The position numbers and the translations under genes were made by a program. A model generated the notes under the pieces. That model had not been told where the DNA came from, searched no databases, and saw only the letters and a list, made by a program, of their open reading frames with translations. A stretch of DNA of 64,000 bases from Lingula anatina (Eukaryota; Brachiopoda; Lingulata; Lingulida; Lingulidae), in the NCBI RefSeq assembly GCF_001039355.2, contig NW_019775580.1, positions 256,091 through 320,090 on the forward strand. The letters run 5' to 3'. Positions 1 through 14,400 of this stretch are shown in pieces. Numbering within the stretch: the first letter of the stretch is position 1; each line of letters starts with the position of its first letter.

Positions 1-401
1 TTTTTTTTTTTTTTTTTTTTTTGTTTAAAAACTTTCCAAGTGCTTATTTTTATCATTCACAGCTTCTTAAAAAACCAAACATGCACATTAAAAACAATTT
101 AACCCCTTTTCTAGAATTTTGTGAAGGGCGTATCTGATAATGTTATTTCAATCGGAGCTGAGGAAGATGGTCGCCGGTTATAATGACTGGCAAGTCATTT
201 TAAACTTAATCAACATTCATAAATTCAATTCAAGGTCGAATTCAAGTGCAGAGAGTGATAGATAAATGTTTTTTGAGTACGAGAAAACTGCTTATTTCCC
301 TGGGAAAATCCATTTAGTGGGTAAATCCCAGGGAGTTAACTTTTAATTGTATTACGATCAAAGCTGAATATTTATGTACTACAACTACTTGTAAATTTTA
401 G

Positions 402-566
402 TCAATGGAGCATGGCAACTTTGGTCGGAGTGGTCTCGGTGTACAAAACCCTGCGGGAACGGGACGAAAACGCGGACCAGAGATTGCAGGGTTCCGTTAC
501 ATGGCGGCGCAGAGTGTGTCGGAGTATCTATGGAGGCCAGTTTTTGCAACATACAAGAATGTGGAG
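402..566 (+). CDS. TSR exon 1 of the multi-TSR gene
   Basis: Acceptor TTTTAG at 396-401, donor GTACGT at 567. The correct frame uses the split codon G|TC and reads VNGAWQLWSEWSRC. The ATG-initiated frame over the same bases is spurious. The core is CTKPCGNG, with Pro where the O-fucosylated Ser/Thr normally sits. Confidence 0.88.
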
Positions 567-3500
567 GTACGTAACCTAGTATATGAATTGCAAGTTATAT
601 TTCACGGTGAAAGATACAGCATGCTTAAAGAAATCCATTATTCTTTAAGGCGCTATTCCTATAGGGAATGCCATGAAAATGGAAAGACAGAGGATAGATA
701 ATTGGTTTCAAAGATAACTGATAGTATTTATTAAAGAAAAGAAATGAAATATAATATTTTTCATCATTTTGATGTTAATCACATTTAATTACGGGTCCAA
801 GGTGTCAAGAATGAAAAAAGAGTTCCCCGTCCCGCGGGAAATTTTTCCCAAAAAAATGGAGCACTTTTGACTTATGTCAAGAATGCAATACCTTTTAGGT
901 AGGGGCGAGATACTAATTTGAAAAAGGACCCCTCAACCTGTCTGATACCTTCTTGATTACATTTATCTTAGTATTGAGTATGAAGATGGTTTAATATGTT
1001 AAAACATATTTGCATAAAGCATATGGTAGAGCATACCACCTTTGAACGTTTGTTGTAACTGTGTTGTATCTTTGTTTACGTGCTTTTGGCTATTGGTCAC
1101 ATACATGTATAAGTGACCAATAGTTTGATCACAATCTTCGTCTCTGCTGCTTGTAGAATAACATAGAATCATAAAAAAAGTATTATTATTTTCTTTTACA
1201 ACTGTCGTTGTTGTAAATTTAGCGGCGGAACATGGCCATGTTTCCATCGTAATTGATTTAGCCAGAAAGTTCAACCGACGTCACCGGACCGAAGAATAGA
1301 TTGTGTAGGGATAAACAGCGCGCCGTGGAATATCATACAAATGAGAGGGCAATATGGCCAAATCCGACCCGAGAAGGCAACGCTGTCCATTTATTATAGT
1401 AAACCGAATTATCTATTAACATATCGTAGACAGAGAGTGGCAAGGTAAATTACATTCATGTACTAGTAGTGGCTGAACAACAAACCACGAGTCCCCCCAC
1501 TGTTCCTGATCTCACACACGATGACTTCATAAGTCAGTGATGCAAACAATCCAATATTTCAATGACATCACTTCACGTGACAGTGCCGCTCCTTGAAACA
1601 AATTTTCCATATAATAGATTCTATATAAATAATACTTAAGAATGCCTTTATTCTGAATAATAATAAAGAGTTTTTAACACACCAAATTTTACCGTCCCGC
1701 TTTACTCAGTAAGCATCGGTGAATATGACCGAGTGACGAATTATGTAATGCTCAGAGTGCATGGATATGTTATGAGGTATACTGTTGAAGCTTGCGTTAT
1801 TTTATAAAAACGATCTTCTGGTAAAGCCAATTAACCTGGGAACTTGGCCATATTGGTTAACTTAGAGAGCATCCAAAACCAGTTGATCCACTGACTAACT
1901 GATGGCGTGACCCACTTGAAAGCGTGTCCAAATTTAATTCACTCTGCCCTTGTTGGGATGGCGGGCGTGGGAGGCAGGAACCCATTGTCAAGTGCGTGCC
2001 ATTTTTGATCCTCGGTCTAGTTAGTCTGCGGATCAGCTGGTTTTGAATGCGTCCTTAGTGTCACCCCTAGTCACTTAGTTCTTGACTGTGCTTTTACAAA
2101 CACATGTATCGATGCTCACCCAAAACAATACCTCATTTGTTAAATAAGTGCACAGCCCATTTTAAAGCTTCCGTCAGAAAACTGTAATTATCAAAGTGGA
2201 GAAGAAAAAAAAAACAGGGTCCGTAATGCACTTAATGTTGATACTTCCTACAGAAATGTTACTATGATCAGGACTGTTTAAATGAATCGTTTTTCGTTTT
2301 GAATGAAGTGATTGTATTAAAAATGGCACAAAATATCAAATCTAAGAACAAAGACAGGTCATGCAATAATTCACTAGGAGAATATTTCTCGAAGAAAATT
2401 ATTTGAGCGAAAATCCCATATACTACAGTGTATACCCTTGAGTTGCTAAAAGAATTATTCTCCTAAAAGAGGTATCAAATATCTGGATCATTTTATGAGT
2501 ACGACAACTAATTGGTTTTAGTGAATGGCACGTGGCATGAGTGGGAGTCATGGAGCGCGTGTAGCGTCAGTTGCGGTGGCGGGAGCAGAAATCGCACACG
2601 CTCATGCTACGGGCCTTTTTTTGACGGCTACCCCTGTGAAGGACCGGACTCGGAAACTGGAAACTGCAGTGCCGCCCCTTGCCCAGGTAACTTTTAACAT
2701 AACATGTATATATTTTTCAACTGAGAAATAAGACACACATGATACAAATAAAATTTGCTATGACCTGCAATTTTGTTGTTGAAATAATCTATTTATCGGT
2801 ATCCACTTGCTCTTTGATTTCTCTTTGAGGTATACTTTCCGCCCATCAAGGGCTTAAGTATTTTTAGTGAAAGTTTTTTGTCGCCATTTGACGTTATAAA
2901 CCTACAAATGCAATCGACAATAGATCAATTGAATTCAATTAAGCTAAAATACCTTAATGTACGTACATTAGTGGATGGCGAGTGGATGTCATGGAATTCT
3001 TGGGAACCATGCAATGTCACCTGTGGGAACGGGAATCAAGTACGCTCTCGTGAGTGCAAAGAACCTCAGCACGGTGGCGCCCTCTGCATTGGTGACGTCA
3101 CAGAATTGCGATCATGTAATCCTCAGCCTTGTCCAGGTAAGATGTGATTTGAATGAATTTTCTGGAAAATAATAAAATCCAGAGATAAGCCAAGAGAGAG
3201 ATATTCACAAAACTGCATGGGAATGGGAATTTTTATAATGATGAAAATAACACAATGCACTTTTCCGGCCTAGAATTACTTTATATTATCTATATCTGCA
3301 CGTCCACGATACTGGGTAAAAACATCTGGACATGGGCATCAAAATTTCAACATGGCGACGATCTTGTGAGCACGTTTTCCGCTTAGAATATGCATCGAAT
3401 TTTGCTTTATATTAATAAATTTTAGAAAATGTAACATTAAGCCCATTAAACAATTATCAGGAAAGAGTACACTTAACTTCACAAAGACCAGGCCTACCCA

Positions 3501-6500
3501 ACTACCAGACTCGGCACCGAATGATCCTGAATTCACCGGTATATCGAACCACAATACCCGTTTTCAAGGTGTGTATCAGTTCGCGCTTCGAAGTATCAGA
3601 CGAGACACCGCTCTTACCTAGTTCGCGATGTGATGGTGATGATTCTCAACGGGGTTGGAAAGTATTGCATCACCTCTCAAAATTTGTTCGGGGCATGATA
3701 CTGTGAAAAGCGTACTGACGCACACCTTGAAAACGGGTAGTGGGGTCCGATCCACCGGTGAATTCGGGATCATTCGGTGCCGAGTTTGGTAGTTGGGTAG
3801 GCCTGAAGATGGGAAAGCACGCTGCGATCCTAAATCGGCGGTTAAACAGCGTTGACATGAAGTCATCTCTTGTGCGCACCCTTTGCGCTTAGAACATGCA
3901 TTGTATTTTGCTTTATAGTCATAAAATTTTGAAAATGTAACATTTAACACATAAAAATTATCATAAAGAGTACACTTAACTTGAATCGGCAGTTAAACAG
4001 CGATGACATGAAATCGTTTTTCGTGAGTTACACGCCAAAAAGTGGAAACCGGATATAGCTAATTTAATTAGTCTCGTTTAATATTCATGTGACCGGGTCA
4101 TTACGCCATCATTGGAATTCTCCACTATTTACGTCCCTGAATGTTATGGGGAAATGAAACTACACGCCAGCTGTGGTTTCGCTGTCGTGGGTTTCTGAAG
4201 GAATCGAAACAGGAATGGGTCATAACATTTGTGATTTCCCGCTCAAATGACAGGGTTTCCTTCGGTTTGTTGTTTTATGAAAAGCAGCGTGTATTTCAGG
4301 TATTTAAATCCCGAAATTGAACGATTTGTATAGTTCGCGTGTTTGGGAGATTCATGCTTTGTACTGAAGTTGAAAACAGAAATGATGGTAACGTACAATA
4401 GCCCGTTTTTGTTGACCCATCAAAATTTGCGACGAAGAACAATTTGTGTATTTCTCTAGTGTGTGTGCCGTATATGATCCCTGAGATGACCCAAAACGTG
4501 ACAATACTATTCTGAGAGCTTTCTTTTCAGCTGGAAAACAGACTGTACATGTATGTCTGTGTCCCAGATTTAAGGGCTGCTTGAGTGTCAGTTTCGGCCA
4601 AGAATTAAAAAGTTTAAAATACACAGGAATGTTTGGAAACACACAATTGTTTGTTATAATAAGACAATATCTATCCCCTTACACATGAGATCACCCCCAT
4701 TAATTGTAATTCAACACACAGGAATATTGACAGACTTTCAAAGATGATAACCAGTATCGTGGACGTGCATATACATACGTGTAGTCATTGCTGAATGCTC
4801 ACCTCATGGTTAAGGGTTTTGTGTGGTAGAACTTCCAGAACTGTTTGATTTCAAACATGCTTCACGTCGACCTTTGCAGTTTCTTTATCAAATCCCATTT
4901 ACTTTTAGGCGTCACCCTTTATCCCTCACGAAAGCTAAACATTTTGTTCTACACACCCCAATAACCAAACCAGCTTTATACCCAACACTAGATAAATGTA
5001 CCAGTGGTTAGAAAGCCTATATGTGGCACTTTTTACTTTGATACTTTTACTTCTCCTTCAACTGACAACCCAATGGCCCTTGCAATGGTCGTAGGCCTAA
5101 CTTTGCAACACTATAAAATATGATAAGTGCTTTTACGTCATGGCCAACCTCCTCTCGAACAGTTGACGGTTACTGGTTGCCGTGGACGGAGTGGGACAAG
5201 TGTACTCACACCTGTGGGGGCGGGTCCCAACGGCGCGCCAGATCCTGCGAACCTCCCCTGCATGGCGGGCGGCAGTGCGAAGGAGAGGAGGCAGAGAGCA
5301 GACAATGCAATGCCGAACCTTGTGCAGGTAAAATGTGATTTTATTAATATTAAATTGTCATTTTTTCTAAGCTGTGAAGGGAGGGGGGGGGGTGCAAAAA
5401 CTTGTACTTGTTATCTTTTCAGGGCGTCTGTCCAGACTCATTTTCTTTGATTTTTGATTGTTTTTTAAATTTTTATTCAAAATAAAATGTGTGGTTATTT
5501 TATGTCAGCAGAAGTCTAATTTTGACTTAAATATGCATGGGTGCCCGGTCAGAACAGCTTCCGTGAAGTACCATCTAATGATTTTATAATCAATGATAGC
5601 GAATATTTACCATTTTTGCATGCAAACCCTAACAGTAAACGGTTACTGGGAGCAATGGGCCGCTTGGACAAACTGTAGCGTCTCGTGTGGCGGTGGATTT
5701 CAGTCACGCCACAGAAACTGCACTCCACCGAGGTACGGCGGTGCGGAATGTATTGGAAAAGCACAGGAAGAACGCAACTGCTCAACTCAGCCATGTCCAG
5801 GTGAAAATACATGGTGTATAATATCGTCTTGGTTTGAATCGAAAACAAAACAAAACAAAAGGGGAAACGTTGGCATTTGAATCACGTGCAATGTTTTTTA
5901 ATGACAAAAGTTGCAAATAAAATTCCCTTTGACACAGCAAAAATCTTAATGTTATCTAGGAAACACACGGTGTCACGCATTGTTTTAGATAAAAAAAGGT
6001 GAAGTTGACATTTGGCTTGTAAGTATCCTAAAACGTGCTGAATTCATTTTGGTGGAGTGTCCCTCACAATCAAATAACCACCTTTGCCTATACTAAATGT
6101 CTTGTATAAGTTAATGTTATAAAAACATTCTCAATACTATTCACGGCTACAAAGAGGTGTTATTTCAAACTGTCCGCAGTTGAAATACTGTTCAAAAATT
6201 AGAATTGTGGGCGACTGAGATGAAAATAAAAAAAGGAAGACAACGATATGCATAGATGAGTGCTCGGTCAAGGCAGCTTCCGTGAAGTTCCGTCTAATAA
6301 TCAATGATAGTGAATGTATAACTATTTTTGCATTTCATCCCTCACAGTAAATGGTTACTGGGAGAAATGGTCCGCATGGACAAACTGTAGCGTCTCTTGT
6401 GGCGGTGGATTGCAGTCACGCTACAGAAACTGCACTCCACCGAGGTACGGCGGTGCGGAATGTATTGGAAAAGCACAGGAAGAACGAAACTGCTCCACTC

Positions 6501-8382
6501 ATCAGTGTCCAGGTGAAAATACATGGTGTCTGATGTCTTCTTCGTTGGAAGCAGAAAAAGGCGTTTATTGAGAATGAATGCTGTTGTATTAATTTCGGAA
6601 GTCTGGGTGTGTGAATGGTATGTGCAATTTAGCCTTAAAAGATGATCTCTGGCTCTCGTTCATGACAGACACCTTTTCATCATTCTCGGGCAAAATACTT
6701 AAGATTTCACCATATTAACATGTTCAGTGAAAGGCAGTTATTTTAGTGAAACCGTTTGTTTCCAGTCGATGGCGAATGGACAAGTTGGTCCAAATGGTCA
6801 GAATGCAGCGCCACCTGTGGAGGCGGGAATCAAACCAGAGAGCGAGCATGCTCTCAGCCTCTGTTTGGTGGAATACATTGCCATGGCAACTCCACAGAAA
6901 TTAGGGACTGTGGGTTGAACCCATGTCCAGGTAGACGTCAACTGGACGCCATGACTTCATTTTCTTATTCTCAAGTTTGCTCTCCAACCTTGCCTCTTAA
7001 GGAATGGCTTTATCTGTTGCAGATGCCGAAAGAGGAACAGGGGGTCAAGATGGTTGTGCTTCTTTGACTCCGCATACAGTACATGCGGATATTTGCTTAC
7101 TTCTCTCCAATCTCTTGCTGAATAAGCCGACTCTTCAATTGTATGTCCTCGCTGTGGTGTTCCTCTGGACTCTGCATGGACTTCCATTTTATCAACTGCA
7201 CTGCTTTAAACTTCATGCCTTATTCCCACTGATTATGTCAGTCCTCTGAAAAAGACAGTACGCACCGTATTTTTCTTTTTTTTTTTTAATTATTTCACTT
7301 ATTACTGGTTCTTTAACTATGAGCTTCTCCTGCTTTGAATGTTATGAAATATTTGGTAATTAGAGCTGGCGAATTAATAATTGGTTCTTAAAGCATGTGC
7401 TTCTCCTGCTTTGTGTGTTATTTAATATTCGGTAGTAATCAAAGGTTAAAATACATATTCCGGAAAATAGTTAATGGATATTACGATTGTTAATTGAAAT
7501 TGCATTGCAACGGGAATTGATTTTAAATATCTTCATAGATTTGTGAAGTGATATACTGTTCAGATGCTCTTTTTTTCAGTGGATGGAGTGTGGGAACATT
7601 GGGGGGAGTGGCAAGGGTGTGACTTGACCTGCGGTGGAGGGAAACAGAGACGCAGGCGTCGCTGCATTCCAGGTCAACATGGCGGACGTGACTGTGAAGG
7701 GTTGGACGAGGAAATTCGTGATTGCAATGAAATGCCCTGCCCAGGTAGGGTAAAACATGGGGTAAAATGTAAAATGAATCTGCAAAAATTCAGCGGAAAT
7801 TTTTCAAAACAATTTCATATATAGATCCTTTCATGAAAATTATCTCTGTACCGGTAACTTAAATCCAAGACATTCATGTTCTACAAAGGCCGTTGCAAAA
7901 ATTAAAGACGAGAATAAAAGGGATAGAGTCCGAAGAGCAGGATATAATAAAACAATTTATCATTTTTAATTATGTGAAAAGGATCGGTTTTTGTATTAAT
8001 AATGTCCACAACATCATTTCCTATTACATCATTTATACTGCGCATACTTCACTGCACATTAATTTTTTTTCATTTTTATATAAAAAATACATACATACAT
8101 ACATACATACATACCGGTACATACATACCGGTAAATACTAGACTATATGCTTCAAAATATACATCCGGCTGTAGAATGGTTCCATTAATTGATTAACAAA
8201 TTCTGAACTTACTACTCACAGCGCCAGGGATGTGGACAATTTGGTCAACTTGGGGCTCCTGTGACGCCATGTGTAACGGGGGATATCAAATCCGGTACCG
8301 GAACTGTGACGCTACAATCGGACTCTGTGAGGGAGAGTCACAAGAAAGAAGAGACTGCAATGTAGATCCTTGTCCGGGTAAA

Positions 8383-8440
<58 letters not shown>

Positions 8441-11400
8441 TGTATGTGTGTGTGTGTGTGTGTTAGAATCAACAAATCAAATCAACAGTATTTATGCAGT
8501 CTAAGAGCAGAACTACAGCATTAAGTTTGGGGTCGCAAAATATTGGCACAAATCAAACTAATACCGATTCTATTTTTGTCCATTTGAAAAAATTGAGCGC
8601 GAAAAATATCTGATTTGCTCAAAATTCAGGTCGTCCTTAATTTTGTCTGGGTTATCCACGCTCTTTTTCTGTCATAGAATGACAGCCTCTTTTTCTTTAC
8701 CACAGAGGACGGTGTTTTCATGGACTGGTCTACCTGGAGCATTTGTAGTGCCAGCTGTGGTGGTGGTAGCCAGAGACGATCCCGCGAATGTGACGGCCCT
8801 AGATACAATGGCAGAAACTGCACGGGACCTTGGGAAGAGGAGCAGCCCTGTAATACACGACCTTGCCCAGGTAAAGTCAGTGGGGCCCAATGGTTGCAAT
8901 ACACGCTGGATTTAACATTAAACACATCTAGTCTGATATGCTTTTGGTAGATTGTTGTACTCAAAATACTAAGTGGATATTTTTCACATTGCACAGCCTT
9001 TTTTGATGGTCTTGACACGATGGTTAAACAGACTCCATGAGCCTTTATTTCTAGATACATGTGTAGACCAATAGCCTACTCTGACGAATAACGAATTGAT
9101 ACCCTGCACAAACAGTACAATCCTAAAAATCAAAGAGACCGTTAGTGGGATTTTTGTGGATTCAAACTCTGTGCTCAATACAAAGCATATTACAACCCCT
9201 GAGCAATTATTAATGCCTCCTCAAAGACAATGCATCATCCAACGTGAAAAGAATTATTTTCTTGAAGAAGTATCGAATGTGATCGATAAGAATTTTTTAA
9301 TAAGTTCATGTCGTTAGTAAAGCATCAAAAGCTTTAAACTTCTTTTTGTGCCACAAAAATCCCTCAAATGATCCCGTTGATATTTTCCAGTTGATGGTTA
9401 CCTCACTCAATGGTTAGAATGGACGGAATGTAGTGTGGCGTGTGGTGGTGGTTCACAGGAGAGAAATCGCACGTGTGTAGAACCTCAATATGGCGGCCAA
9501 TCTTGTCATGGCGAATTACATGAAAACAGATCGTGCAATATCCGAAACTGCCCAGGTAGACTTTTAAAATACACTTAAATAAAGGATAAGCTTTTTTTAA
9601 AAAAAAATTATCACCGTAATAATTCTTAAAGATAATGCTCACAATAAAGACATTGTTAATATTTAAAAGATTATGAAGATACACAAAAGCACAGGTGTAT
9701 TTTTTAAAATAAGTTTACTTCAGATATGTACACCTAAAATCACATGACAAACGTCACAATTAATGTCACAAACAGCTAACAGAAAAAGAAAGAAATGAAA
9801 TATTAAATTAAAGGAAAACAGAAAAAAATAGACAAGAAGCGAAAAAAGAATAAAAAATGCAGGATCGGGCCTTGGGTGGTATCTAATGCAGTGTCTTAAA
9901 CGCAGCGATATCTAAATGCTGCCTGCGCAGACGCTCAGACGTAAATTAATACTTACAGTTGATGGGTTCCTCACTCAGTGGTCGGAATGGAAGGAATGCA
10001 ATGCGACGTGTGGTGGCGGTTCACAGGAGAGAAATCGCACGTGTGTAGAACCTCAATATGGCGGCCAATCTTGTCATAGCGAATTACGCGAATACAGATC
10101 TTGCAACGAACAACATTGCCCAGGTACATTACATGAAAGCATAACAAATAATGCTTGATTAGCAGTCAATTTATGGATCTTTTGCGTTGAAAGTAATTAA
10201 TAATAAGATGCATGGCAAGTTAATTCTAGTGGAAAGGGAAGGGATGAAAGGGCGTCTTCGAAAGGTTGGTTACACCTCATACAGCTCTGAAATATTTAAA
10301 CCCCAAACTTCTAATATCTGCATTTCAATCCGCTTTATGGTACGCCACAGTTTGTTTTTATGCGTTTGCTTTTAACAAAAGGAATACCATTAGTAACAAT
10401 TGTCAGGGAGAAAGGGAATCAAGTTGTAGTAGACATGAGTTTGTTTGGGGGAGGCGGGTATTCCGGCCCTTAGTAATTCTGTAAAAGCATAATCAAAAGC
10501 AAACTGCAATACCCTCTTATGGACACTGATTCCGTCCGTCCGTTGGGGAAAAAGTTAATGCGTATACATCTTAAATATTACCTATTTAACATGGGTATGC
10601 TTTTCCGTTTGGAATTTCGCTCTTTTTTTGTCAGTAAAAAGATAAATAAACCAACAAATGTACATGTAGCGTTTCCAAATGCACCACAATTTGACGCATC
10701 GTGTGCACGCATTTCAAATCCACAAGCATGCATTTTATCTTTAGCAAATACATTTTCAGTTGATGGGTTCTTCACTGAGTGGTTAGAATGGACGGAATGC
10801 AATGTATCATGTGGTGGCGGTTCACAGGAGAGAAATCGCACGTGTGTAGAACCTCAATATGGTGGCCAACCTTGCCATGGCACCTTGTACGAATCCAAGT
10901 CTTGCAATAGCCAACACTGTCCAGGTAGATTAGTTCTTTTCGCAATTTTCTCTCTAGTTCGAGTCTTTTAGACTTTATCGGTCACTTAGATCTATGATCT
11001 TCAGCACCTCTGGCATGCAAGTGTACTAGCATAAATAATCTAAAAGGAAAATTGCAATCAACTATTATTATCATCCCCGCACCTCATCTTTATTAATTGT
11101 GTGCCTATGTGTCTTATTAAAAACCCTTATCCATCGTATTTTCAAATTGTCTCTGTATCATCGCAATTTGTGATTTACGCATACGGTGTATGCAGGTATT
11201 TGTAAAGCGTACTTTGAGAGTATTAAACTAAAAACGAATTTCTGACTATTTAAGTACCAGCTTCCATGAAAAGAAAGAAGCACGTTTTATAGATAAACTA
11301 ATTTTTACTTACATTATTTCTGTACGTTTTCAGTGAATGGTTACTTCACTGAATGGTTAGAATGGACGGAATGTAGTGTGACGTGTGGTGGTGGTTCACA

Positions 11401-14400
11401 AGAGAGAAATCGCACGTGTGTAGAACCTCAATATGGCGGCCAATCTTGTCATGGCGAATTACATGAAAACAGATCGTGCAATGTCCAAAACTGCCCAGGT
11501 AGACCTTTAAAATCATCATATGAAATGCAAAATGCAAAATAAATAATAAATAAGAGAGCTACCTTAATATTAAAAATAGGTTGAAGCCATTTGTCGATAC
11601 AATGATAGCATCTTTACCATCGCTTTTCCTCTTTAAACTTTTAAACAGTTTTGTTGTATGAGATCAGATGTGAACCAGATAAGAAAATTCTTTTTAGCCT
11701 TTTCGAACGTGTGGGGTTGTTTACACTTACGGTAAATTTATATGAGGAACGTCTTTTTCTTGCCGTTTAGAACATAACGATAAGTTAATGTTTTAGATTA
11801 AAAGTTTCAAAGACACCATACCCCTGATATGAACAATGATCCCGCATGTTTTCAGTTGATGGTCACCTCACTCAGTGGTCGGAATGGACAGAATGTAATG
11901 TGACGTGTGGTGGTGGTTTACAGGAGAGAAATCGCACGTGTGTAGAGCCTCAATATGGCGGCAAATCATGTCGAGGCGAATTACGCGAGACAAAAGGTTG
12001 CAATGATCTGCCCTGTCCAGGTACATTTTCAATATTGAATTAATTGAATAACTAGGCCTACTGTTAACTAACTGAACTGAAATATCAATCAAAATAAACC
12101 ACTTTATTCCTGACAGTTGTCAAACGACAAAACACACATTTTACCTATTTTCACTGCCACATATCAAATGAACAATTGCAACCAGCTTATGCACTACTGC
12201 TTACTGTCTTTCCCAGGTGGTGAAAAGTGTTACCAACAACCTGCTTTAAATGTTAGGTAGATCTTCCTGAATCCTTTCCCTCTTCAACCTCTTTAATCGA
12301 TAAGTCCCTTACTCACTCGCTCGTCAATAATATTTCAGTGGATGGGTTTTATACCGAGTGGTCACCATGGAGTCAGTGTCAGGTCAGTTGCGGGGGAGGA
12401 CATATCGTTCGGACCCGCACTTGTCAACCACCAAAGCATGGCGGTCTTCCCTGCCAGGGCGCCGCAACGGAAAGAGAAACATGCAATGAACACCCTTGCC
12501 CAAGTAAGAATATTCATTTTACATTTATGACACTGTGACAACTTAGACTATTAAATTTTCCTTCAACTACCTCATTAATTACTTTGTCAACGATTTCAAG
12601 TCTAATACTATACATTATATATGTTTATTTGGTTACAATGCCTGCCATCCGAATAATTCAACACGTTTAGTCACATACAAGTTTGAATCTTGAATAAAGC
12701 AAATAAATCTTTGATATGTTTTTGCAAACAAGTACATGGATATTTCACTGAATGGGAAAACTGGAGCAACTGTAATGTAACTTGTGCCGGCGGGACGAGG
12801 ACTAGAAATCGGACCTGTGTGGGACCTTTTCATGGAGGAGATGACTGTCCAGGGACATGGGGGGAGATGGAACCCTGCAACGAACAACCGTGTCCAAGTA
12901 AGTAACGTCAACGTGTCATTACTTTGTGCTGCGTTGTTTCTAAAGAACACGGCACGGTGTAAAACGTGCTTAGGCAATACATTACGTTATCTGGTTTGGC
13001 AAAAGTATGTAATCGTTCCATATTTAGGATCCAGGCGCAGTGAGGGCAGCCTTCTTATTTGTTCTCTGGAACCGCCATGTTTTATATATTCGAACCAGAA
13101 CCAACGCAGAACGTATGCATGTGTGGAAATTGTAAAAAGCAATTTAAAAGTTTTTACAATGGTTTGACACAGAATTGGTATAACTGAAACATTGTTAACC
13201 GTTATTACACAGAGTAATTACACATCATGTGCATCGGATGGCTAACTGAAATCAGTATTGAGTACAGCACCTGTGCTATATTTTATGGGTGAATTTGGGA
13301 CGATGAAAGCCAAGATATGTATATGCACAAACTATTTTGAGTGCATATTGTGTGAAAAAGAGACAAAATGCTAGAATTATCTCTCTATACTAAACGTACT
13401 TTCGACTTGGGAGTTCAGCCGCCTTGGATGTTGACGCCTTCCTGATGGCACCAATATTAGTATTAAATACTATAAGAACCAGTGTATACTGCAGAATCAT
13501 GGTACGGTATGTGCTGAAACTACTTGTCACTTTCTTTTGTATTTTTAAATATCTTTAAAGTTGTTTCCAGGATAATGCAAAATAAACTATAGATTTATAG
13601 CCCCTCTCGCTTTGTCAGTCCCATTGAACTCACCGTTTTTGGGCCAAATTATTGTATGACGGGTAGTGGCGGTTTCAATCTAGTGATGGGTGTTGGCCAG
13701 GTCTCATTGGCCTGGAACCTCTACTAGATTGTGCATAGAATGTTCCACATTCAGTACACGATACACTCCGTTCTCGGCAGACGCATCTCCATTTACTGTA
13801 GGTGTTAAAGTAAGCATTTTATTTTGATTATAAGTTTTTAAATGAATTTTTTAGTGTTCATTATGCTTTTTAAAAATTCAAAGCGTTCAGTATTCAGTAA
13901 CGATGCAGATTTAATCAGGATAATTTCATGTTGTGAATTAGTCCCATGTCTTTTCACTCAAAGCTTCACTATGCTTTGCCTGGTGTATTTCATTGTATTA
14001 TAAGGGGTAACCGTTTGTAATTGTATTTTAAAACTCTATATTTGATCGCAAGGCAGCTTTTTAGTTGAACACGAACTAATTCTAATTTATGTGTAAAGTG
14101 ATATCGTTTAGGAGGGTTAGTGTCAGCGAACCTTTTGTTAGTTCTCGTTTTCAGGTCATAGCGTATCTGAAGCACGTATTTCAGTATACTTCGCACATTT
14201 TAGCCGCTGACACCACTTATTGTAAGAACTAACCTTTGTTTAACCTAATAACGTAAATGTTCTTAAGTTCAGTTCAAAAACATTCTTTAAAATGTCACAC
14301 TTCTAATACCGTAAGTAAGGATACCGCAAGTTCTTACTTTCAATATAAGAATGTTCCAAATAATGTCATACTTGCAATACCGAAAATGACTTAAGTTTTA

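Noticed and set aside
1-22. Poly-T tract at the window start as a retrotransposon tail
   Set aside because: Cut by the window edge; no element body or target duplication is visible.
297-334. Hairpin TCCCTGGGA...TCCCAGGGA
   Set aside because: A nine-base stem in intronic or upstream DNA with no other support; expected occasionally by chance.
405-701. 98-codon open frame starting MEHGNFGRSG
   Set aside because: It is the wrong frame over a genuine TSR exon: the phase-1 frame from 402 gives VNGAWQLWSEWSRC with six cysteines and clean splice sites.
10519-10971. Extended 150-codon frame ending in TSR exon 13
   Set aside because: Only the part after the acceptor at 10759 is TSR-like; the upstream part is open by chance and would break the phase-1 pattern.
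13676-13731. Hairpin CAATCTAGT...ACTAGATTG around GGCCAGG
   Set aside because: Short arms with mismatches between the two stems and no flanking duplication.
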